Assembly: GCA_910585665.1 (NCBI GenBank)
Contig: CAJUFI010000033.1
Span: 1-43,511 of the forward strand
From: an uncultured Acetatifactor sp.
GTDB lineage: Bacteria > Bacillota > Clostridia > Lachnospirales > Lachnospiraceae
Direction of reading: 5' to 3'
Length of the DNA stretch: 43,511 bases
How positions within the stretch are numbered: the first letter of the stretch is position 1; every line of letters begins with the position of its first letter. A program made the position numbers and the translations under genes. The notes under the pieces were generated by a model. It did no database searches. It was not told the DNA's origin and saw only the letters and a list, made by a program, of their open reading frames with translations. This document shows, in pieces, positions 25,411 to 33,086 of this stretch.

Positions 25411-26130
25411 ATGGCCACATATGTCGTTTCCGATATCCACGGCGAATATGATATGTTTCTGGAACTGCTTGACAAAATCGGGCTGAAAGAGACGGATACC
25501 CTGTATGTTCTGGGGGACATTCTCGACAGGGGCCCGCATCCTCTCAGGCTGCTGCGAAAGCTCATGGAGATGCCCAACGTCGTCTGCCTGGTGGGGAACC
25601 ATGAGCTTATGGCGCTGGAGTGCCTGGAGTTCCTCTGCAAGGAGATCACGGAGGAATCCATTGACCGGATAGATTCCGCCACGATTGAGAATCTGCTCAG
25701 CTGGCAGGGGAATGGGGGCACGATTACCATGGACGAGTTCCACAGGCTGGACAAGGAGACGCAGGAGGACATCATCGAGTTCCTGGGGGAACTCCTGATA
25801 TATGAGGAGCTGACCGTGAACGGGAGGGATTTTCTGCTGGTGCACGCAGGGCTGGGGAATTATTCGCCGGGAAAGGAGATGGATGAGTACTCGCTGAAAG
25901 AGCTGGTATGGGACAGGGCGGATTATGAGACGCAGTATTTTGACGACGTATATGTGGTGACAGGGCATACGCCTACCCAGTTTATCCAGGGAAATCCGAA
26001 ACCGGGCTATATCTACCGGAAGAACAATCACATCGCCATCGACTGCCAGTGCTACGCGCCGGGGGGAAGGCTGGCGGCGATCTGCCTTGACACCGGGGAA
26101 GAATTCTATACCTCGGCAAATGGCGGCTGA
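25411..26130 (+). CDS. PPP-family serine/threonine-type protein phosphatase
   Basis: A 239-aa phosphatase with the three PPP metal motifs at normal spacing: SDIHG (7-11), GDILDRG (35-41) and GNHE (65-68). H in the DFLLVHAGLG segment (about 148) and TGHTP (about 188) supply the remaining metal ligands. Length and arrangement match small bacterial phosphatases of the PrpA/PrpB and ApaH-like group. The start at 25411 has GGAGGT seven bases before it; an upstream in-frame ATG (25276) lies inside the previous gene and is not used. Targets are unknown: phosphoprotein or dinucleoside polyphosphate hydrolysis is possible. Confidence 0.9.
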   Translation: MATYVVSDIHGEYDMFLELLDKIGLKETDTLYVLGDILDRGPHPLRLLRKLMEMPNVVCLVGNHELMALECLEFLCKEITEESIDRIDSATIENLLSWQGNGGTITMDEFHRLDKETQEDIIEFLGELLIYEELTVNGRDFLLVHAGLGNYSPGKEMDEYSLKELVWDRADYETQYFDDVYVVTGHTPTQFIQGNPKPGYIYRKNNHIAIDCQCYAPGGRLAAICLDTGEEFYTSANGG

Positions 26131-26158
26131 GATTGGTTGATGAGAATTAAAAAAATGC

Positions 26159-26187
26159 TTGCAGAAACAGAACGTATGTGCTAAACT
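26159..26187 (+). promoter_or_regulatory. Promoter of the radical-SAM operon
   Basis: TTGCAG (26159-26164), 17-bp spacer, TAAACT (26182-26187). The expected start is near 26194. Both LexA-type boxes overlap this promoter region. Confidence 0.65.
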
Positions 26188-26205
26188 AAATTAGAACATG
26201 CGTTC
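26170..26205 (+). promoter_or_regulatory. Two LexA (SOS) box-like operators
   Basis: GAAC-ATGC-GTTC (26194-26205) is a full match to the Gram-positive SOS box core GAAC-N4-GTTC and is flanked by A and T, covering the expected transcription start. GAAC-GTAT-GTGC (26170-26181) matches seven of eight core bases and lies in the -35/-10 spacer. Their placement fits LexA repression of the radical-SAM gene. Confidence 0.65.
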
Positions 26206-26247
26206 TTTTTGCACGGAATCGGAATGGAGACGAGAGGTGAGCAGAAC

Positions 26248-27600
26248 ATGGAATATTTGGCAGGCAAGCGGGAGATGGCTCTGGAGGACAAACTGAAGAT
26301 ACTGACGGACGCGGCCAAATATGACGTGGCCTGCACCTCCAGCGGCGTGGACCGCAAAGGGGACGGGAAGAGCATCGGAAACTGCGTGGCCGCCGGCATC
26401 TGCCACAGCTTCTCCGGCGACGGCAGATGCATTGCCCTGTTGAAGATACTGCTGACCAACGAATGCGTCTTCGACTGCAAATATTGCCGCAACCGCTGCT
26501 CCAACGATGTGCCCAGGGCTACCTTCACCCCGGAGGAAATCTGTACCCTGACCATGGAGTTCTACCGCAGGAACTATATCGAGGGCCTGTTTTTGAGCTC
26601 CGGCGTCATAGGCAACCCAACGGCCACCCAGGAGCTGATCTGCCGCACGGTGTGGCTGCTGCGGAACCGCTACCGGTTCAACGGCTATGTCCATGTCAAG
26701 GCCATTCCCGGAGCCGCGCCGGAGGTCATCCAGCAGACAGGCTTCCTGGCGGACAGGATGAGCGTGAATCTGGAGCTTCCCACCGCGGAGGGGCTGCGCA
26801 CCCTGGCGCCCAACAAGCACCGCAAGAGCATCCTTACCCCCATGCGGCAGATTCAGACAGGCATCCAGGTGAACCGCAATGACCTGACGCTGTACCGGAG
26901 CGCCCCGAAATTCGTGGGAGGGGGCCAGTCCACCCAGATGATCATCGGCGCAACGCCGGAGAGCGATTACCAGATTATCAATGTGGCGGAGAGCCTGTAT
27001 CGGAAATTCGAATTGAAAAGGGTCTTCTATTCGGCATTCGTGAACGTGACCGGGGACAAGAGCCTGCCCGCCCTGCCCGGGGGGCCGCCCCTGCTGCGGG
27101 AGCACAGGCTGTACCAGGCGGACTGGCTGTTGCGCTTCTACGGCTTCCGGGCGGAGGAGCTGCTGGACGAGAAGCGCCCCTACTTCAATGTGATGCTGGA
27201 CCCCAAGGAGGACTGGGCGGTGCGGCATCTGGAGCGCTTTCCGGTGGAGATCAACCGAGCTCCCCTGGAGGAGCTGCTGCGGGTGCCCGGCATAGGGGTG
27301 AAGAGCGCCCAGAGGATTGTGGCGGCCCGCAGGAGCGGCAGCCTGACATTTCCTGATCTGAAGAAGATCGGGGTGGTGCTGAAGCGGGCGCTGTATTTCA
27401 TCACTTGCGGCGGCAGAATGATGTATCCGGTGAAGATAGAGGAGGATTACATCGTGCGGAATCTTACCAGCGAGAAGGACAGGGTGCGGTTCGGCAGCGA
27501 CGGCATGAGCTATAAGCAGCTGTCTCTGTTCGATGATGCGGAATTCACGCGCCCTGTCACGGTGATTGAGCGGCAGCAGACGGCGGTGGGGCAGCTGTGA
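26248..27600 (+). CDS. Radical SAM protein, putative DNA modification/repair (UDG-linked type)
   Basis: A 450-aa radical SAM enzyme of the family annotated as putative DNA modification/repair (TIGR03916 type). C73-x3-C77-x2-C80 in NECVFDCKYCRNRC binds the 4Fe-4S cluster that cleaves S-adenosylmethionine. Extra Cys residues (29, 46, 52, 61) are typical of this family. The central barrel includes GLFLSSGVIGNPTAT and VHVKAIPGA. A helix-hairpin-helix DNA-binding motif, LLRVPGIGVKSAQRIVAARR, lies near residues 345-365. The start at 26248 follows GAGAGGTGAG. The next gene encodes its usual partner, DUF4130. The reaction is unknown. Two LexA-type boxes at the promoter point to induction by DNA damage. 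Confidence 0.88.
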   Translation: MEYLAGKREMALEDKLKILTDAAKYDVACTSSGVDRKGDGKSIGNCVAAGICHSFSGDGRCIALLKILLTNECVFDCKYCRNRCSNDVPRATFTPEEICTLTMEFYRRNYIEGLFLSSGVIGNPTATQELICRTVWLLRNRYRFNGYVHVKAIPGAAPEVIQQTGFLADRMSVNLELPTAEGLRTLAPNKHRKSILTPMRQIQTGIQVNRNDLTLYRSAPKFVGGGQSTQMIIGATPESDYQIINVAESLYRKFELKRVFYSAFVNVTGDKSLPALPGGPPLLREHRLYQADWLLRFYGFRAEELLDEKRPYFNVMLDPKEDWAVRHLERFPVEINRAPLEELLRVPGIGVKSAQRIVAARRSGSLTFPDLKKIGVVLKRALYFITCGGRMMYPVKIEEDYIVRNLTSEKDRVRFGSDGMSYKQLSLFDDAEFTRPVTVIERQQTAVGQL

Positions 27601-27749
27601 CGGGGATTGCCCATTGGCTGTCTGCATTCGGGGAGCGGACAGGGAAGCCAGGGCTGGGCGGTTGACGCGACAGAAGGACAGCCATATCCGGGGAGCGGAC
27701 AAGGCCATTGAGGGTTGCTGTACAGGGCGGCCGAAGGAAGGAGAAGCGC

Positions 27750-28508
27750 ATGATTGTATATAGATGTGAGGATACGCTGGAAAGCGTTTTTACCGCCATC
27801 TACCGGGCATATGAAGAGAAACGGAACCATGACGACACCTTGCTGTGCCTGACGGAGGATCCGATTCTCTTTGCGGAGGATGTCCCTGTGGCGGCAGATG
27901 AGGACAGGACCCGCAAGGTCATGGGCACACTGGAGCGGCGCTTCGGCAGAGACGACTGTGAGCGCCTGATTATGGCGCTGGCTTCGGAGGATGAGGAGAA
28001 GGCGCAGGCCGTCTACCGCACGGTAGTACAGGGGCTGCGGGGGAAGAGCCGACCGGGCCACCTATTCGACAACCTGGCGGACAGAGATATCCACAAAGCC
28101 TTCGCCCTGGCCAGGGGCGTATCCACGGAGGTTGGCCATCAGCGGCAGTTTCTGCGGTTCCAGGAGCTGGCGGACGGCATGCTGTTCTCCAGGATAGGGC
28201 CGAAGAACGACGTTATTGTCTTCCTTATGCCCCATTTCGCCGACAGGCTGCCCATCGAGAACTTCGTCCTATATGACGAGATAAGGAACCTGTTCGGGAT
28301 ACATCCGGCGGGGAAGCCCTGGTATCTGCTTCGGGGGGAGGAGGCGGACAGGCCGGAGGGACTTCGCTACTCGGACAGGGAATGGCAGTACCAGGAACTT
28401 TTCCGGCAGTTTTGCCATACCATAACCGTAGAAGGACGGGAGAACCGAAAGCTCCAGAAGGGCATGCTGCCGCTGCGCTTCCGCGAATACATGGTGGAGT
28501 TTAGCTGA
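27750..28508 (+). CDS. DUF4130 protein, partner of the radical SAM gene
   Basis: A 252-aa protein of the DUF4130 (TIGR03915/PF13566) type, described only as probable DNA metabolism protein. It begins MIVYRCEDTLESVFTAIY, contains HQRQFLRFQELADGMLFSRI near residue 130 and PHFADRLPIENFVLYDE near 165, and ends in RENRKLQKGMLPLRFREYMVEF. In other bacteria this domain occurs fused to uracil-DNA glycosylase and always near the radical SAM partner; here no glycosylase domain is attached. The start at 27750 follows AAGGAGAAG; a longer upstream reading has no ribosome site. It is 149 bp after the radical SAM gene with no terminator between, so both are probably on one transcript. Confidence 0.85.
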   Translation: MIVYRCEDTLESVFTAIYRAYEEKRNHDDTLLCLTEDPILFAEDVPVAADEDRTRKVMGTLERRFGRDDCERLIMALASEDEEKAQAVYRTVVQGLRGKSRPGHLFDNLADRDIHKAFALARGVSTEVGHQRQFLRFQELADGMLFSRIGPKNDVIVFLMPHFADRLPIENFVLYDEIRNLFGIHPAGKPWYLLRGEEADRPEGLRYSDREWQYQELFRQFCHTITVEGRENRKLQKGMLPLRFREYMVEFS

Positions 28509-28541
28509 TATTTTGCCTATCAATATTTGATAAAAAAACTA

Positions 28542-28569
28542 TTTACATTTAACCTTTTTAAGATATAAT
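28542..28569 (+). promoter_or_regulatory. Promoter for the HPr-like gene
   Basis: TTTACA (28542-28547), 16-bp spacer, TATAAT (28564-28569), in an AT-rich gap after the DUF4130 gene. Confidence 0.7.
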
Positions 28570-28645
28570 GGTGGGGTAGCAGAAATGCCAGGAAAATATA
28601 AGAAAATGGATGGCGGATAGCCGGACATGGAAAGGAAGGATGGAA

Positions 28646-28870
28646 ATGGTTAGAGAAATTCGTTTGACTCCTAATGATGTGCAGCATTTTGTAAACGTGG
28701 CTTCCAGATGTGATTTTGACATTGACATTTCCTATAACAGATATGTTGTTGATGCAAAATCCTTTCTGGGGGTGTACGGGCTGGATTTTCGAAAGCCTTT
28801 GAAGGTATCCTATGAGGGACACGACAGTGAATTCGAGGAACTGCTGCGGAGGCTTGCTATCGCAAGCTGA
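28646..28870 (+). CDS. HPr-like protein lacking the phosphorylated His
   Basis: A 74-aa protein with the size and pattern of the PTS carrier HPr. VREIRLTPNDVQHFVNVASR aligns with the HPr N-terminus, but the GLHxRPA segment carrying His15 and Arg17 is missing. The regulatory Ser46 region survives as DAKSFLGVYGLD (Ser39), followed by LKVSYEGHDSEFEELL. It therefore cannot carry PEP-derived phosphate but could be phosphorylated on Ser or act in regulation, like Crh-type proteins (inference). The start at 28646 was chosen because GGAAGG lies six bases before it. It has its own promoter and terminator. Confidence 0.75.
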   Translation: MVREIRLTPNDVQHFVNVASRCDFDIDISYNRYVVDAKSFLGVYGLDFRKPLKVSYEGHDSEFEELLRRLAIAS

Positions 28871-28914
28871 CTTGTGTGCCGGAAAGGAAAGAAAATGTAT
28901 TCCATAATTAGAAT

Positions 28915-28961
28915 GACTCCCTGTGCAAGACGGATTTCCCTGTCTCGGCAGGGAGTTTTGT
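28915..28961 (+). terminator. Intrinsic terminator after the HPr-like gene
   Basis: ACTCCCTG pairs with CAGGGAGT around a 26-nt loop that can itself fold (GACGGATTTCCCTGTC), followed by TTTTG. Confidence 0.65.
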
Positions 28962-29140
28962 GCTATGCCGCAGACCGCCGGAATTTACAGTAGGAAAATA
29001 GGCAAAGGTATCTTGCTGGTGGTCTGCGGTCGTGATTCGCGGCAAGTTTTATTGGTGTGTGGTATAAAATACTGACAATACAGCATCCCGCACAAAAGAC
29101 CGAATATCCGCGGGAGACAGAAAGTAGAGAGGCCAGATCG

Positions 29141-31912
29141 ATGGGAACAGAGCAGGAATATCGACAAAAAGAATCGGACATGAAGGGCCCGGATCAGGCG
29201 ACGGATGCCGGGCCGGAAATGATTGGCGGGAAGACACAGCTACAGACACCCGATGCGCAAGTATTGGAGGAGAAGCCGCAGATTCAGGGGGAGGAGCCGC
29301 AGATTCAGGAGGAGAAGCCGCAGATTCAGGAGGAGGAGCCGCAGATTCAGGAGGAGAAGCCGCAGATTCAGGGGGAGGAGCCGCAGGTACCGGAGGAGGA
29401 AGTCCGCATCAGCGTGCGGGGACTGGTGGAGTTCATTCTGCGCCACGGGGATATCGACAACCGGCATTACGCTTCCCCTGAAAATGCCATGCAGGAGGGC
29501 GGCAGAATCCACCGGATGATTCAGCGCAGAATGGGGGCCGAATATCAGGCGGAGGTTCCGCTGAAAATCACGTTTCCGGCGGAAGGCTATGCTCTGACCG
29601 TGGAAGGCCGGGCCGATGGCGTCATCCGCCAGGAGGGCCGCGTGACCATCGACGAGATCAAAGGCACATACCGCGACATCCACCGGATGAAGGGGCCCAG
29701 GCCGCTCCATCTCGCCCAGGCCAAATGCTATGCCTATATCTATGGGCTGCAGCGGGAGCTTGGCGAGGTGGGAGTGCGCCTGACATACTGCCACATCCCT
29801 TCCGGTGAGATCCGCTATTTCCATGAGGAATACGGATTCGGGGAACTGGCCAAATGGTTCGGGGAACTGGTTGCCGCTTATCGGAAATGGGCGGACTATT
29901 CCTGGAAATGGCGGGGAATCCGCCGGGAATCCATAGAAGGGCTGGAATTCCCCTTTCCGTACAGGGAGGGGCAGAAAGAGCTGGTGGTCAATGTCTACCG
30001 GACCATCTACCACAAGAGGAAGCTTTTCCTGGAAGCGCCCACGGGGGTGGGCAAGACCATATCCACCATCTATCCGGCAATCCAGGCCATGGGAAAGGGG
30101 ATGGGGGACAAGATATTCTACCTGACGGCCAAGACCATTACCAGAACCGTAGCCGATGACACGATTCGTCTTCTGCGGGAGAAAGGGCTGCGGGTCAAAA
30201 GCGTGATCCTCACCGCCAAGGAGAAAATCTGCCCCATGGAGGAAACGGAGTGCAATCCGGAGCATTGCCCCTATGCCAGAGGGCATTATGACCGTGTCAA
30301 TGATGCTGTCTTCGACTTGCTGGTCTCGGAGGAGGGCTTCGACAGGGGGCGGATTCTGGCCTACGCGGAGAGGCATGGGGTCTGTCCCTTTGAGATGTGC
30401 CTGGACGCCAGCCTGTTCGCGGATGTGATCATCTGTGATTACAACTATCTCTTCGACCCCCATATCTATCTGAAGCGGTTTTTCGGGGAGGCATCCACAG
30501 GGAATTACATTTTTCTGATTGACGAGGCCCATAATCTGCTGGAGCGGGGCAGAGAGATGTACAGCGCCTCCCTGTGGAAGGAACAGTTCCTGGAATTGCT
30601 CCGGGAACTAAAAAAGACATCGGTGTCAGAAAAAGGGAAGAAACGAAAAAAGGGGAAAAAGGCTGATGTTTCCGGGCAAGTCGACATGGAAATGACCAGA
30701 TATATGACAGATATGTCACAAAAAGACGGGGCGGAAAGCGCACAGGCCCGTAGGAGCGTCCTGGTGAAACAGGGATATGTCGAGAGACTGATATATCATT
30801 TGGAGAAATGCAATAAGGAGCTGCTTGCCCTGAAGCGGGAGTGCGAGGACTGCCGCCTTGTGGACAGCATAGAGCCTTTCGCGCAGAAGCTGATGGGACT
30901 ACAGTCGGTTCTGGAGGACTACTTTTCAGAACAGGAGGAAGAGCAGCTGCCGGTGCGGGAGCTGCTGCTGGACTTCTATTTTGAGGTGGGGCATTTTTTT
31001 GACATGTATGATCTGCTGGACGAGAATTATGTGAAGTACACGCAGTTGGCGGAGGACGGCAGCTTCCTGTTGAAGCTTCTGTGCGTGAACCCCAAAGAGA
31101 ATCTGAAGAAGTGCATGGAGAAGGGCCGCAGCACGATTCTTTTTTCCGCCACGCTGCTGCCGATACAATATTATAAGGAACTGTTGGGCGGGGATCCGGA
31201 GGACTATGAGGTCTATGCCCAGTCCGTGTTCCATCCTTCCAGGAGGGCGCTGCTGATTGCGGGGGACGTGACCAGCAAGTACACCAGGCGCTCTGAGGAG
31301 GAGTACGGCAGGATTGCATGTTATATTGAAGAAATCGTGAAGAACCGCCACGGCAATTATATGGTATTCTGCCCTTCCTACGCTTTTCTGCGGACTGTCT
31401 ATGAGAGGTATGTGGATAACTATGGAGGCCAGGGCAGAGAGTGCCTTCTTCAGGACGAGTCCATGGGGGAGACGCAGCGGGAGGAATTTCTGGCCCGCTT
31501 CCATGCTCCCTCAGACGGGGAGGAGGGCGTCCTGATTGGCTTCTGCGTCCTGGGCGGAATCTTCAGCGAGGGCATCGACCTGAAGAACGACAGCCTGATA
31601 GGGGCCATGATTGTGGGCACGGGGCTGCCCCAGGTGAGCCAGGAGAAGGAAATCCTGAAGGGATATTTCGACAGGAACGGGGAGGACGGCTTCGGCTATG
31701 CCTATCGGTATCCCGGCATGAACAAAGTCCTGCAGGCGGCGGGGCGGGTGATCCGCACGGTGGAGGATGTGGGCATCGTGGCGCTGCTGGACGAGCGTTT
31801 TCTGCAGCCTTCCTACCGCAGGCTGTTCCCCAGGGAGTGGGAACAATTTGAGACTGTGACAGTCAATACGGTGGCGAAGCGGGTGGAGCGGTTCTGGAAT
31901 GAGTGGTTGTAG
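29141..31912 (+). CDS. RecB-like nuclease fused to XPD/DinG-type Fe-S helicase
   Basis: A 923-aa protein starting at ATG 29141 behind AGAGG. Residues 43-84 are six copies of a 7-residue EEKPQIQ repeat. A Cas4/RecB-like nuclease domain follows: H124, D159 (GRADG), D171-E172-I-K174 and Q193-x3-Y197. The helicase has Walker A APTGVGKT (299-306), an Fe-S cluster set C364, C371, C376 with C415 or C420, DEAH (461-464), and QAAGRVIR as motif VI. XPD/DinG enzymes unwind DNA 5' to 3'; the nuclease would cut the displaced strand. All catalytic motifs look intact. The role is DNA repair or processing (inference). A TATAAA box (29063) with TGG before it may be its promoter. Confidence 0.88.
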   Translation: MGTEQEYRQKESDMKGPDQATDAGPEMIGGKTQLQTPDAQVLEEKPQIQGEEPQIQEEKPQIQEEEPQIQEEKPQIQGEEPQVPEEEVRISVRGLVEFILRHGDIDNRHYASPENAMQEGGRIHRMIQRRMGAEYQAEVPLKITFPAEGYALTVEGRADGVIRQEGRVTIDEIKGTYRDIHRMKGPRPLHLAQAKCYAYIYGLQRELGEVGVRLTYCHIPSGEIRYFHEEYGFGELAKWFGELVAAYRKWADYSWKWRGIRRESIEGLEFPFPYREGQKELVVNVYRTIYHKRKLFLEAPTGVGKTISTIYPAIQAMGKGMGDKIFYLTAKTITRTVADDTIRLLREKGLRVKSVILTAKEKICPMEETECNPEHCPYARGHYDRVNDAVFDLLVSEEGFDRGRILAYAERHGVCPFEMCLDASLFADVIICDYNYLFDPHIYLKRFFGEASTGNYIFLIDEAHNLLERGREMYSASLWKEQFLELLRELKKTSVSEKGKKRKKGKKADVSGQVDMEMTRYMTDMSQKDGAESAQARRSVLVKQGYVERLIYHLEKCNKELLALKRECEDCRLVDSIEPFAQKLMGLQSVLEDYFSEQEEEQLPVRELLLDFYFEVGHFFDMYDLLDENYVKYTQLAEDGSFLLKLLCVNPKENLKKCMEKGRSTILFSATLLPIQYYKELLGGDPEDYEVYAQSVFHPSRRALLIAGDVTSKYTRRSEEEYGRIACYIEEIVKNRHGNYMVFCPSYAFLRTVYERYVDNYGGQGRECLLQDESMGETQREEFLARFHAPSDGEEGVLIGFCVLGGIFSEGIDLKNDSLIGAMIVGTGLPQVSQEKEILKGYFDRNGEDGFGYAYRYPGMNKVLQAAGRVIRTVEDVGIVALLDERFLQPSYRRLFPREWEQFETVTVNTVAKRVERFWNEWL
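29267..29392 (+). repeat. 21-bp in-frame tandem repeat in the helicase gene
   Basis: Six units of GAGGAGAAGCCGCAGATTCAG type, with units two, four and six carrying GAGGAG-to-GGGGAG or AAG-to-GAG changes. They encode (E/G)E(K/E)PQIQ heptads in a Pro/Gln/Glu-rich N-terminal extension. The copy number can vary without a frameshift. Confidence 0.85.
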
Positions 31913-32000
31913 GAGGGGATTTTGGGTCGGAAAAAGGGGGTTGTCATCTGGAAACGGTGGAACTGACAAGAGGGTTTCCACAAAATGACATTTGTGTAAA

Positions 32001-32232
32001 TGTGGATAACTCTGTGGATTTTGTGGATTTTTTGGCACCTGGAATGTGAAAAAATGACATTCGAATCAAGTTATCCACAAAATAGGCCTAAAAAAGCCAG
32101 AAAATGGTACTGGCGGAGTCAATGGACAGGACTACTTCCATATAGTTATCCACAATGCTGTTTATCCACAATGTCGTTTGCCGGTGGATAAGTCCGCACC
32201 CTGGCATCGCGGCAGTGGAGCAATGTGGATAG
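32001..32232. promoter_or_regulatory. Cluster of DnaA boxes
   Basis: Four perfect TTATCCACA boxes: 32001-32009 (minus), 32071-32079, 32146-32154 and 32162-32170 (plus). Two one-mismatch boxes lie at 32183-32191 and 32224-32232 (minus), and TGTGGATTT occurs twice at 32013-32030. The phrase TGTGGATAACTCTGTGGATT resembles sequences at replication origins. No dnaA, dnaN or plasmid replication gene is nearby, so a DnaA-titrating or regulatory locus is as likely as an origin. Confidence 0.7.
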
Positions 32233-32252
32233 TTCTTTCTGCGAGGACTACA

Positions 32253-32291
32253 GTTCCTAAACTGCTATGAAACTGACGTAGACAATTCCTT
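32253..32291 (+). repeat. Scrap of the palindromic repeat
   Basis: GTAGACAATTCCTTT (32278-32292) matches one terminus of the palindrome, and TTCCTAAACTGC precedes it. This is a heavily deleted copy or a chance resemblance. Confidence 0.35.
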
Positions 32292-32357
32292 TGTGAGGGC
32301 AATTGTATATGGGAGTTGAGGAGAGCGTTTGACTTTACATATTTTTTGAAATAGATA

Positions 32358-32386
32358 TTGACATATGATATTATATGGCGTATAGT
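32358..32386 (+). promoter_or_regulatory. Promoter of the PadR operon
   Basis: TTGACA (32358-32363), 17-bp spacer, TATAGT (32381-32386), near consensus. It implies a leader of about 370 nt before the padR start. Confidence 0.75.
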
Positions 32387-32420
32387 ATAGACATCAGCCA
32401 ATATTATACGGCATATAATA
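32369..32420. promoter_or_regulatory. Inverted-repeat operator overlapping the PadR promoter
   Basis: TATTATATGGCGTATAGTA (32369-32387) and TATTATACGGCATATAATA (32402-32420) are inverted copies with two mismatches, each itself nearly palindromic, spaced 14 bp. They cover the -10 and the start region, a typical arrangement for autoregulation by PadR. Confidence 0.6.
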
Positions 32421-32530
32421 TTGTACGGAAATATAATGTCATCTGAGGGCGCGGCGTATTTAAGAGGCCATGCCGGGAAGATGTAGCTGGAACTTAGGCG
32501 GATGGGCAAGGTGCAGAGTATAAGATGCAG

Positions 32531-32653
32531 GGCGCGGAGTGCAGGTACAGGCTGAAAGGGCCAGGGCACAAGGAGCGGAGTGCAGGTACAGGCTGAAAGG
32601 GCCTGGGCACAAGGAGCGGAGTGCAGGTACAGGCTGAAAGGGCCAGGGCACAA
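32531..32653. repeat. 41-bp tandem repeat, three units
   Basis: Units at 32531, 32572 and 32613 begin GGAGCGGAGTGCAGGTACAG (first unit GGCGCGG) and differ at one or two bases. More diverged similar sequence continues to about 32715. It lies in the 5' leader of the PadR operon. 41 bp is not a multiple of three, and no conserved frame was found. Confidence 0.85.
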
Positions 32654-32765
32654 GGCACGGAATGCAGAGTACAATGTGCAGAGCATAAGTGCATGGTACA
32701 GGCTGCGTGATACAAAGTACATAGCACACCGCCAGGGTTCCACGACAAGGTAAGGAGCGAATTGG

Positions 32766-33086
32766 ATGGTATTCAACACGGGTGCGGCGCTTTTGGACGC
32801 TATCGTGCTGGCTGTGGTGTCCAAGGAGCCGGAGGGGACCTACGGGTATAAAATCACCCAGGAGGTCCGGCAGGTTATCGAGCTGTCGGAGTCCACGCTA
32901 TATCCTGTGCTGCGTAGGCTGCAGAAGGATGAATGTCTGGAGATTTATGACATGGAATGCGCGGGCAGGAACAGACGGTATTATAAGGTAACCAGCAGAG
33001 GCTGGGCACAGTTGCAGCTATATGAGAGCGAATGGCGGCGATACGCTGACAAGATTACAGGATTGTTTGAGGGAAGGGTAGGATAA
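32766..33086 (+). CDS. PadR-family transcriptional regulator
   Basis: A 106-aa winged-helix repressor. The DNA-binding domain shows the PadR pattern: LLDAIVLAVVSKEPEGTYGY, the recognition-helix region VIELSESTLYPVLRRLQKDE and the wing GRNRRYYKVTSRG (about 74-86). A short C-terminal helix would dimerise. The start at 32766 has AAGGAG eight bases before. It is first in a three-gene operon with a HAAS protein and a DUF4097 protein, a common Firmicute arrangement in which PadR senses an unknown (often envelope) signal. Inverted repeats over its promoter fit autoregulation. Confidence 0.92.
   Translation: MVFNTGAALLDAIVLAVVSKEPEGTYGYKITQEVRQVIELSESTLYPVLRRLQKDECLEIYDMECAGRNRRYYKVTSRGWAQLQLYESEWRRYADKITGLFEGRVG

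Larger units (their letters stand above)
31913..32765. other. Long intergenic region: DnaA boxes, palindrome scrap, AT-rich promoter, tandem repeat
   Basis: This 853-bp gap has no supportable gene. In order it holds a DnaA-box cluster (32001-32232), a scrap of the palindromic repeat (32253-32291), a promoter with overlapping inverted repeats (32358-32420), and a 41-bp tandem repeat (32531-32653) in the long PadR leader. Confidence 0.7.

Noticed and set aside
31913..32440. Chromosomal replication origin
   Set aside because: The DnaA-box cluster is real, but there is no dnaA, dnaN, rpmH or parAB nearby and gene direction does not switch there, so it is reported only as a cluster.
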